The notes under the pieces: model-generated | Database searches by the model: none | The model's input: the letters and a program-made list of their open reading frames with translations, nothing else | What the model was told of the DNA's origin: nothing | Made by a program: the position numbers and the translations under genes | Assembly: GCF_001429395.1 (NCBI RefSeq) | Contig: NZ_LMJT01000024.1 | Location: forward strand, 1-47,411 | Reading direction: 5' to 3' | Source: Allobosea sp. Root381 | Lineage (GTDB): Bacteria; Pseudomonadota; Alphaproteobacteria; Rhizobiales; Beijerinckiaceae | Length of the DNA: 47,411 bases | Part shown: piece after piece, positions 41,863 to 47,411 of the stretch | Position numbering within the stretch: position 1 is the first letter of the stretch | How the letters are laid out: each line of letters begins with the position of its first letter

Positions 41863-42063
41863 GAATCCCAAGAACTCCGAGCAGGCTGGGATTCAGTTCA
41901 CGGAATCCCGAAGTCTCTAGCAAATTCGGGATTCACACGGATGAATCCCACGACGCTTCAAGGAAATGGGATTCGCATTGCAGAATCCCAAAAATCGCAT
42001 TGGAGCTGGGATTCTTCAAGAGTCAGGCATGGAATCCCAGAACGGCCCGGCTTCTTGGGATTC
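41863..42063. repeat. phased array of inverted octamers GAATCCCA / TGGGATTC
   Basis: Five units of GAATCCCA-N16-TGGGATTC begin at 41863, 41903, 41943, 41983 and 42032. The first four are spaced by exactly 40 bases (16 inside, 8 between) and the fifth is shifted by nine. Third-position variants are CCCG at 41909-41910 and CGGG at 41927. The N16 and N8 spacers differ in sequence, so only the octamers and their phasing are conserved. This is the pattern of a multi-protein binding array such as iterons or a partition site. A sixth, outward-facing pair lies at 42114-42164. Confidence 0.85.
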
Positions 42064-42113
42064 TCGTTGATTGAGGAGGCTGAAATCCGGGCTTACCACC
42101 AGCGGAACACCCT

Positions 42114-42176
42114 TTTGTGGGATTCAATCGAGTTGAGCCCTTCGAGCTAATCGAATCCCACAAACGGGCCTTTTTT
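42114..42176 (+). repeat. 12-bp inverted repeat built on the same octamer, with T-run
   Basis: TTTGTGGGATTC (42114-42125) and GAATCCCACAAA (42153-42164) form a perfect 12-bp stem around a 27-base loop. The octamers are in the opposite order to the array. A T-run follows at 42171-42176 after GGGCC, so it may also end transcripts. Confidence 0.65.
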
Positions 42177-42190
42177 CTTCCGCTGGGACG

Positions 42191-42337
42191 GGCCTACGAC
42201 GGCCACAGGCGGCTCTACAACGAGCCGTGGGGAGATCCCTCTCAAGTCGGGAAATCGGGCTTCGCAGACGCACTACGACGTGCGATTTCAACGACTTAAC
42301 TATTGGGCCTATCAAGGGACAAATGCTACAACGCATT
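42191..42337. repeat. four hairpins with conserved loop TACRAC
   Basis: Stem GGCC with loop TACGAC (42191-42204). Stem CGGCTC with loop TACAAC (42210-42227). Stem CGCAC with loop TACGAC (42269-42284). Stem AATGC with loop TACAAC (42322-42337). The last is flanked by an outer 7-bp stem TGGGCCT (42304-42310) and AGGCCCA (42338-42344). The stems are unrelated but each is self-complementary, and the loop is constant. Confidence 0.75.
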
Positions 42338-42471
42338 AGGCCCAGACAGAGGGAGAAGGAGGGCACGACATACAAAAGTGACGGATCGCGGCTCTCGCCT
42401 TGTTCCGATCACTTTCGATGGGCCCGCTGCCGCGCTCCCCGTGCTCTCCGAGGGGTCTCCCGACGGGCTCC

Positions 42472-42573
42472 GGCCGCGCTCTCGGCGGCCTGCGTAAGGC
42501 TCTCGAATCCGGCCTGAGAGGCCTCGTCCCGCGCGCTCCCCCGATGGGTGATCGCACCACCCTGAGAGGGTGG
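42472..42573. repeat. short GC-rich hairpins, two with GAG triloops
   Basis: GGCCGC/GCGGCC (42472-42490). GGCCT-GAG-AGGCC (42511-42523). CCACCCT-GAG-AGGGTGG (42557-42573). The last two share the loop and closing CT/AG pair but not the stem. They bridge the TACRAC group and the long-stem group. Confidence 0.55.
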
Positions 42574-42635
42574 CAGCGGGTCGTTCGAAGAGCAGACTCA
42601 TGGCGGTCCGACAGCCCACCAGAGTCCGTTTCCAA

Positions 42636-42985
42636 GGGTCCGCGCCAGCACTCTCGTTCTGGTCCGGACCCCTGCAAACAGGCAAGATCACCCCGCGACA
42701 CGGGGTGATCTGCCCAGAAGAGAAACGGGCCACAGGACATGGCTACGCCCTGCCGATGACCATGATGAAGGTGCCATAGAGCCGGCACCTTCACGCCTGA
42801 CGAAGAGCGTCCCCGCCTCAGAAGCGGGGTGCGGCGGGACCGCCCTGCGATACCCGCCGCCCATGATGCGGTGGCCTCGTCGATTTGCTCCACAGCGGAG
42901 CAAATCGGTTTGGGACATGGCGTCCCAAACCCCCCCTGGAGATTTGCGCCACGGTGGCGCAAACCGCGACGCGGTGGCGCGGTTT
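42636..42985. repeat. run of eight long-stem hairpins before the antirepressor-like gene
   Basis: Stems: GGGTCCG/CGGACCC with inner CCAG/CTGG (42636-42671). GATCACCCCG, loop CGACA (42681-42714, extended by GGCA/TGCC). TGAAGGTGCC (42766-42793). CCCCGC (42811-42829). GCGGCGGG (42831-42860). CGATTTGCTCC, loop ACAGC (42881-42907). GGTTTGGGAC, loop ATGGC (42907-42931). TTTGCGCC, loop ACGGT (42943-42963). It then abuts AAACCGCG/CGCGGTTT (42961-42985). Neighbouring hairpins touch, and three loops fit AYRGY. No T-runs follow, so these are not ordinary terminators. Confidence 0.8.
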
Positions 42986-43070
42986 CCACCGATCCGAGAT
43001 GTCTAGCCCAGGCTGTGGACAGCTGCCACCCTAGGAATTGACACGCTGATTCGCGACGGAGGCCGCCATC

Positions 43071-43940
43071 ATGAAGGACGTCACCATCCCGGAAGGCATC
43101 AGCGAGGGCGACACCTTCGTCGAGAACGGGCTTCGCTTCACCATCAAAAACGGCGACCTCACCGTCAGGGACCTCGATCTCGGCGAGTACCTCTACGAGG
43201 AACCGGCGAGCGGCTCGAACACGAAAACCTACAAGGCGCGCGCCCTCACGCGCCGCCACCTCGATGACCTACGGCTCTTCGGAACGGTTTACTCAGTGAG
43301 TGAGCCGTATGAAAGCGGCAACGGCGCAACGAAAGAAGGCACCGTCTACTACCTCACCGAGGACCCGCTCTACTACCTCGTCCCGATGACGCGGACGAAG
43401 AAGGGCCGCGAGCTGCGCATCCTCATGACGCACGTGTTCATCGCCTGGCGAAAGGGCAAGTTGGTCTCGCCGGACAAAGTCCAGCGACTGGTCGGCGCTC
43501 CGCACCAGCCCGCCATCGCGCCGCCCTCTAGCGGCTTCGACCTCGACCGGACCACTTCCTTCAAAGGCATTATCTTCTCCGAATTCGGCGCCGAGATGCA
43601 CGTCCTCGACGGTTCGCTCGCGATGGCGCTCGGCATGACCGTCGCGCAGTTCGAGGCCCATCTCGCCTCGCGCCCCTTCATCGACGCCCTCGGCGAGCGG
43701 CCGACGGCCCTCGGCGGGGCGGGCCGGTTCCTGAACCGGAACCACGTCGACTTCGCCGTCGACGGCCTCCCGCAGACCGACAGGCTCAGCATGATCCAGG
43801 ATGTCATGCACGCCCGCGAGAAGGCAGATGCCAGCATCGTCCACGGGCGGCTGACCTGGTTCCACGAGACCCTGCACAGGGACGACGTCTCGCGGAGGCT
43901 CCTGCTGAAGATCCTCCGTCAGAGCGAGACCGCGCCTTGA
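43071..43940 (+). CDS. BRO-N/Rha antirepressor-like DNA-binding protein
   Basis: 289 residues. The middle part (about 50-135) has an antirepressor-type pattern: TRRHLDDLRLFGTVYSVSEPY, then GTVYYLTEDPLYYLVPMTRTKKGRELRILMTHVFIAWRKGKLV. It resembles the YYLTE-x-x-x-YLV and (V/I)-F-x-AWR-x-G segments of phage Rha/BRO-N proteins. The N-terminal 45 residues are acidic, and the C-terminal half (EFGAEMHVLDGSLAMALGMTVAQFEAHLASRP) looks like an HTH-sized domain. The assignment is by pattern only. CGGAGGCC precedes the ATG. It sits right after the hairpin run, and its stop overlaps the next gene's TTG start. Confidence 0.55.
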   Translation: MKDVTIPEGISEGDTFVENGLRFTIKNGDLTVRDLDLGEYLYEEPASGSNTKTYKARALTRRHLDDLRLFGTVYSVSEPYESGNGATKEGTVYYLTEDPLYYLVPMTRTKKGRELRILMTHVFIAWRKGKLVSPDKVQRLVGAPHQPAIAPPSSGFDLDRTTSFKGIIFSEFGAEMHVLDGSLAMALGMTVAQFEAHLASRPFIDALGERPTALGGAGRFLNRNHVDFAVDGLPQTDRLSMIQDVMHAREKADASIVHGRLTWFHETLHRDDVSRRLLLKILRQSETAP

Positions 43941-44260
43941 AGGCGATCGACATGTTCGTCGACGCCGAGGGAGTGCTCAGGGCCAGGCACACGCACATCG
44001 CCTTCTACCTCGGCGTCGCCGAAGCGGAGATCCGCGAGGCGATTGCCAGCGCCCGAGGCGCGCTCGAGCGCGACGAGCCGGTGCTCGACAGGATCGAGAA
44101 CCTGCATGGCGACTCCGTCCTCGGACACTACCTGACCGTGGAACAGGCCTGCACGGTCGCCGGGATCCTCGGCAGGCCGTCCAAGGCGGGCGCAGAGCCA
44201 ACCCCACTGACGAACCTTGCGCGATCGCCATCACGAGCGAGATTCGTCCTGGTCGTCTAG
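43937..44260 (+). CDS. HTH-sized partner protein, coupled to 43071
   Basis: 107 residues from a TTG that overlaps the previous stop (TTGA). The opening MKAIDMFVDAEGVLRARHTHIAFYLGVAEAEIREAIASARGAL resembles the C-terminal domain of the upstream protein (a helix, then LGV/LGM, then a recognition-helix-like segment). YLTVEQACTVAGILG follows. The last about 20 residues (LARSPSRARFVLVV) look unlike protein, so the 3' end may be damaged. The two genes form one unit. Confidence 0.6.
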   Translation: MKAIDMFVDAEGVLRARHTHIAFYLGVAEAEIREAIASARGALERDEPVLDRIENLHGDSVLGHYLTVEQACTVAGILGRPSKAGAEPTPLTNLARSPSRARFVLVV

Positions 44261-44319
44261 AAGTGTGAGTTCGTTCCGCGGCGCCTGTATGCCACTCGAC
44301 GACTCATTACAGACGACGT

Positions 44320-45300
44320 TTATAGATCTGGCCCCGCCTGTCGGCGCGCGCGTTGAACCTGAAGGGCGTGCTTTCTCTTCCTGCGTTTCAGCTTTGCATA
44401 TTCCTCATCCTCGTCGGTCGGAGGCTCGGACTGCAGCCCGTATCCATTTGGCGATTTCTCGTCCAGTGGCTCGGCTTGGGGCGGCCCGACCGTTATGACC
44501 TCCTCTCGCAAGCTCGGCGTGAGGTCATAAGGAAACGGTTCGACCTGGTCGGGCGTCGGACGGGGGATCCGGCCCTTCTGCTTGAAGGCGGGTTCCGGCG
44601 CCGTCGAGGCGGGTCCGGACGGCGCGGATTCGATCTCGACGACGCGCGGCCCCGGCTGCGGCCGGTCGGCCCGCGACGGCTGGCCCGGCTGCGGGACCTG
44701 GCGGCCGTCGGTGTACGACATCATCAGCTCCTCGGCCTTGGCCGGGTGCTGCTTGACCGCCTGGACGAGCTTTTCGGCGAGGTCGAAGGGGGTGCGGCCG
44801 GGCACGTTGGCGTCGGCGTTCTCGAGGATGAACTGGCCGTAACGCTTGTAGACGCCCCACATGTACTTTTGGAAGCCGGTCTTGAAGACGTCGTCGACGA
44901 TCTGGTCGTAGGAGGCCCACATCGGGTGCTCCTTCGGCTTTGGGAGCTTGACCTCGGCCGCCGGCGCCTTGGCGCCGGCGCTGACGGCGACGCCGCCGCT
45001 GCGCACGGCGGCGGGGTTGGGGGCGGCCATCGGCTCGGGCCTCGCGCCGAGCGCGGCGGCGCGCCAGTCGCGCATCGCCTGGCGGACCTTGGCCATCCGG
45101 ACCTGGGCGCGGCTCGCGTGGCGCAGCTTGAGCGCCTCGACCTCGGCGCGCGCGACCTTGTTCAGGACGACGGCTTGGGCGGTCTTGGGTACGACGCCCA
45201 TCTCGCGCCTCAGGCGCAGGGCCTCGCGCTTGTTGCCGGAGGCCCTGGCGCCGCGCAGGCTCGCGGAGAGCCGGGCGCGCAGCTGACCGCGGCCGCACCG
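44320..45300 (-). CDS. plasmid/phage-type hypothetical protein, 5' end missing
   Basis: 293 residues from the first Met (45201), but the frame stays open and protein-like upstream ([23 protein letters not shown]) to about 45300, where a different gene begins, so the start is lost. The N-terminal half is basic and helical ([22 protein letters not shown]). The middle has [20 protein letters not shown], then [23 protein letters not shown], the most family-like part. The C-terminal third is Pro/Glu-rich. No function is known. It converges on the 43071-43937 pair and is probably the third gene of that element. Confidence 0.55.
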   Translation of the reverse strand, partial: RCGRGQLRARLSASLRGARASGNKREALRLRREMGVVPKTAQAVVLNKVARAEVEALKLRHASRAQVRMAKVRQAMRDWRAAALGARPEPMAAPNPAAVRSGGVAVSAGAKAPAAEVKLPKPKEHPMWASYDQIVDDVFKTGFQKYMWGVYKRYGQFILENADANVPGRTPFDLAEKLVQAVKQHPAKAEELMMSYTDGRQVPQPGQPSRADRPQPGPRVVEIESAPSGPASTAPEPAFKQKGRIPRPTPDQVEPFPYDLTPSLREEVITVGPPQAEPLDEKSPNGYGLQSEPPTDEDEEYAKLKRRKRKHALQVQRARRQAGPDL

Positions 45301-45407
45301 TCGTGACCTGCCATGTCGAGGGCAACTTCCCGGGCAGCCCGATCGATCTGCGGTATTTCTTCCGCCTGGAAGGCGACGAGATCGGCGAACTGGAGATCAC
45401 CCTGTGA
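45294..45407 (+). pseudogene. SnoaL/NTF2-like protein, 3' fragment
   Basis: The frame reads [21 protein letters not shown], then [11 protein letters not shown], the final strands of a SnoaL-like NTF2-fold protein of about 120 residues. The first about 80 residues are missing, replaced by the gene at 44320. Its stop overlaps the GTG start of the next SDR gene, so the two were an operon before the join. Confidence 0.75.
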
Positions 45408-46183
45408 ACCCGTTCATCAGCCTGGAAGGCAAGCGGGCGCTCGTGACGTCCGGCACACGTGGCGCAGGCGCCGCAACCGTCAAGCTCTTCCGCGAGCTGG
45501 GCGCCCAGGTCCTGACCAGTGCCAGGTCGAAGCCGGAAGACCTGCCGGCGGAGATGTTCGTGGGCGTCGACCTCACGACGCCCGAAGGCTGCGCGCAGCT
45601 GGCGGAGGCCGTACGAGAGCGTTTGGGTGGCGTCGACATCATCGTGCATATGCTGGGCGGCTCCTCCGCGCCGGCAGGCGGATACGAGGCCCTGACGGAC
45701 GAGGAATGGCGCAAGGAGCTCGACCTCAACCTGATGCCGGCCATTCGACTCGATCGCGAGCTGGTGCCGACGATGACGGCGCAAGGCAGCGGTGTCGTCG
45801 TCCACGTCACCTCGATCCAGCGCGTCATGCCGCTGCCGGAAGCGACGATCGGTTATGCGGCAGCGAAGGCTGCGCTCTCCTCGTACAGCAAGAGCCTCTC
45901 TAAGCTGGTCTCCCCCAAAGGCGTGCGAGTCGTCCGTGTCTCGCCGGGCTGGATTGCGACGGAAGGGTCGATCCACTTCACGGAGCGCCTGGCTGAGCAA
46001 CAGGGCGTCAGCGTCGCGGCGAGCACGAAGATGATTATGGACTCCCTCGGCGGCATTCCGATCGGCCGACCGGCCAGCACCGACGAAGTCGCAAGCCTGA
46101 TCGCTTTTCTCGCCTCGGACCGAGCCGGAAGCATCACCGGAACCGAATACACCATCGATGGCGGGACCGTGCCGACGGTCTAG
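45404..46183 (+). CDS. SDR family oxidoreductase
   Basis: A 259-residue classical SDR. The nucleotide motif is [16 protein letters not shown] (G-x3-GAG variant), then HMLGGS where NNAG is usual, Ser in VHVTSIQRV and the YAAAK active-site motif. The C-terminus [16 protein letters not shown] is typical. It starts at GTG, overlapping the SnoaL fragment stop. The substrate is unknown. SDR plus SnoaL-like proteins often travel with an OhrR/MarR regulator, which lies 15 bases past its stop on the opposite strand. Confidence 0.88.
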   Translation: MNPFISLEGKRALVTSGTRGAGAATVKLFRELGAQVLTSARSKPEDLPAEMFVGVDLTTPEGCAQLAEAVRERLGGVDIIVHMLGGSSAPAGGYEALTDEEWRKELDLNLMPAIRLDRELVPTMTAQGSGVVVHVTSIQRVMPLPEATIGYAAAKAALSSYSKSLSKLVSPKGVRVVRVSPGWIATEGSIHFTERLAEQQGVSVAASTKMIMDSLGGIPIGRPASTDEVASLIAFLASDRAGSITGTEYTIDGGTVPTV

Positions 46184-46198
46184 CCTCGGCTCTCGCCG

Positions 46199-46696
46199 TC
46201 AGCCCTTGGGGTCGGGATTCATCCCCGGCTCTCCCACGCCCAAGGCGCCGGTATGGGCGTAGATCGCGTCGCGAAGTTGCCGGATCAGCTGGTTGAGCGT
46301 CCCAAGGTCGCCCACCGTCTGTCCGGACGCTTCGAGCAGATTTGCGTTCAGGCAGCCGGCACGAAAGCGGAGAGCGTCGCCTTTGGGGGTGAGCGCGATG
46401 ATGACCTGCCGCTCATTCTCGGGATTGCGCGTGCGACGCAACAGGCCGGCCGTTTCCATTCTCTTGAGCAGCGGCGTCAGCGTGCTTGATTCCAGGGCGA
46501 GCTGCTGAGCGATGCCGCCGACGGTCTGGGCGTCGTCACGCCACAACACGTTGAGCACGAGATACTGCGGATATGTGAGCCCGAGGCCATCGAGCAACGG
46601 CTTATAGGACCGCTGGATCGCGATCTCCGCGGAGTAGATCGAGAAGCAGAGCTGGTCCTCCAGCGGCACTGGCGGGGCTGTGGTGGCGTCGGTCAT
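46199..46696 (-). CDS. OhrR-like MarR family regulator
   Basis: A 165-residue winged-helix regulator of the MarR family, most like peroxide-sensing OhrR. The sensor Cys17 lies in EDQLCFSIYSAEIAIQR, and YPQYLVLNVLW and the wing region NPENERQVIIALTPKG are clear. The start MTDATTAPP (46696) is chosen because the frame upstream to 46711 adds only five residues. It is divergent from the secreted alpha/beta hydrolase, with an inverted repeat (46794-46807) between them as the likely operator. A classical ohr gene is not seen in the window. Confidence 0.88.
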   Translation of the reverse strand: MTDATTAPPVPLEDQLCFSIYSAEIAIQRSYKPLLDGLGLTYPQYLVLNVLWRDDAQTVGGIAQQLALESSTLTPLLKRMETAGLLRRTRNPENERQVIIALTPKGDALRFRAGCLNANLLEASGQTVGDLGTLNQLIRQLRDAIYAHTGALGVGEPGMNPDPKG

Positions 46697-46793
46697 CGTC
46701 AGGCCTTTCACTCCGGCTCACGGAACCGTGATCTCGAAAACATATATCGCGGCAAGTGTCAGATTGACAAGCGTGGCGATAACCAGCACATCA

Positions 46794-46807
46794 GTTATCG
46801 CAATAAC
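46794..46807. promoter_or_regulatory. inverted repeat, likely MarR-type operator
   Basis: GTTAT (46794-46798), four bases, ATAAC (46803-46807): a perfect palindrome in the AT-rich gap between the divergent OhrR-like and hydrolase genes. A TTGACA (46764-46769) upstream on the plus strand is a possible -35 for the hydrolase. Confidence 0.5.
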
Positions 46808-46841
46808 AATTACCGCAACATTCAAACGAAGGAACGCTGTC

Positions 46842-47411
46842 ATGAACAAGTCCATCCGCAACACCCTTCTCGCCGCGGCCGCCATCGGCGGCATGTCGCA
46901 GGCCGCTGTCGCCCAGACTGCAAGCACGGCGCAACCTGCCAGGAACGTCGTCCTGGTGCACGGCGCTTTCGCCGACGGCTCGGGATGGCGCGGTGTCTAT
47001 GACCTGCTGACGGCCCGCGGCTACCGCGTGACGATCGTCCAGAACCCGTTGACCTCGCTCGAAGACGACGTCGCCGCCACCAAGCGGGCGCTCGACCGGC
47101 AGGACGGCCCCACGATCCTCGTCGGCCATTCCTGGGGCGGCACCGTGATCACCGAAGCGGGCGTCGATCCCAAGGTCACTGGCCTGGTCTATGTCTCGGC
47201 GCTCTCCCCCGATGCCGGCGAGACGACGGCCCAGCAGTATGAGGGCTTCGCCCCGGCGACCGAGTTCGTCCTCGACAAGGCGCAGGACGGTTTCGCCTTC
47301 GTCGATAGCGCGAAGTTCAAGGCCGGCTTCGCCCACGATGTCTCCGATGCGGATGTCGCCTTCATGCGGGACTCGCAGGTGCCGATCAACCTCTCGGCCT
47401 TCGGCACCAAG
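46842..47411 (+). CDS. secreted alpha/beta-hydrolase (partial, runs off the window)
   Basis: 190 residues are visible. A signal peptide (MNKSIRNTLLAAAAIGGMSQ and AAVAQ) is followed by the fold: VVLVHGAFADGSGWRGVY with the oxyanion motif HGAFADGSGW, and the nucleophile elbow VGHSWGG (Ser97). The HGAFADGSGW pattern is typical of a large group of small ester/lactone hydrolases that are often next to MarR/OhrR regulators. The acid and His lie beyond the window end. GAAGGAA before the ATG at 46842 supports the start. Confidence 0.88.
   Translation, partial: MNKSIRNTLLAAAAIGGMSQAAVAQTASTAQPARNVVLVHGAFADGSGWRGVYDLLTARGYRVTIVQNPLTSLEDDVAATKRALDRQDGPTILVGHSWGGTVITEAGVDPKVTGLVYVSALSPDAGETTAQQYEGFAPATEFVLDKAQDGFAFVDSAKFKAGFAHDVSDADVAFMRDSQVPINLSAFGTK

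Noticed and set aside
41863..42063. CRISPR array
   Set aside because: Repeats are only 8 bases, alternate in orientation, and the spacers are 8 and 16 bases. No cas gene is present.
41608..42150. 180-codon plus-strand open frame across the octamer array
   Set aside because: It has no family-like sequence, is driven by the repeats, and the 40-bp period would change frame each unit. I treat the region as non-coding.
43000..43040. DnaA-box cluster
   Set aside because: Only one weak TGTGGACAG-type match is visible, so this is not enough to call an origin.
44353..45306. 317-codon plus-strand open frame
   Set aside because: Gly/Arg/Leu-rich mirror of the gene at 44320, and a shadow caused by high GC.

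Overview
The window looks like accessory DNA of a GC-rich alphaproteobacterium, most likely of the order Hyphomicrobiales. This rests on gene content (LigD-type non-homologous end joining, manganese catalase, DUF892/DUF4142/DUF2934/DUF883-like stress proteins) and on promoters of the alphaproteobacterial general-stress sigma factor EcfG, which has the consensus GGAAC-N16-CGTT. No rRNA, tRNA or CRISPR array was seen. The exact genus is not determinable from what I can see.

Layout. 1-6870: a protease-like protein with no recognisable catalytic triad, an SDR, a DnaQ-type exonuclease, exonuclease III with an alpha/beta hydrolase, and a broken DUF1810 gene. 7041-8578: a ribbon-helix-helix regulator with a 36-bp symmetric operator, next to a PHB-depolymerase-type esterase. 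8645-11377: gene scraps, a stress-type DUF883-like/membrane pair, a bactofilin-like protein and a transglutaminase-like enzyme. 11409-12243: an intact IS5-family element abutting a ligD gene that has lost its 5' half. 13977-20224: small proteins, a ClpP-like pseudogene, a zinc alcohol dehydrogenase with a broken SDR, manganese catalase and a treY remnant. 20494-23370: a stress cluster (two DUF4142 proteins, DUF2934, a second copy of the DUF883-like/membrane pair, DUF2243). 23559-25430: an IS3 remnant and a broken YihY gene. 25623-35268: redox, membrane and stress proteins, several broken, plus a ROK-type protein whose motifs come in swapped order. 35562-38858: small stress and regulatory proteins around a two-way promoter. 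39300-40583: a cardiolipin-synthase-like phospholipase D.

41621-43070 is about 1.4 kb with no convincing gene but the densest DNA structure in the window. It holds five octamer pairs (GAATCCCA-N16-TGGGATTC), four of them on an exact 40-bp period; four hairpins with different stems and the same loop, TACRAC; and a run of abutting long-stem hairpins. It ends at an antirepressor-like gene (43071) with a translationally coupled partner (43937). A convergent gene (44320) is cut off at a junction near 45300, where a SnoaL-like gene fragment begins. To the right lie an SDR, an OhrR/MarR-type regulator and a secreted alpha/beta hydrolase running off the window.

Two themes tie the window together. 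First, nine exact EcfG-type promoters (about 0.4 expected by chance) and several near matches sit in front of catalase, DUF892, DUF6766, alcohol dehydrogenase, ROK and several hypothetical genes, so much of 9-37 kb reads as a general-stress regulon island. Second, about a dozen genes are broken by frameshifts, stops, deletions or an IS, so the island is decaying or rearranging. The structured DNA at 41.8-43.0 kb is the best candidate for an undescribed system, possibly a replicon, partition or mobile-element control region; its function is not shown by the sequence.
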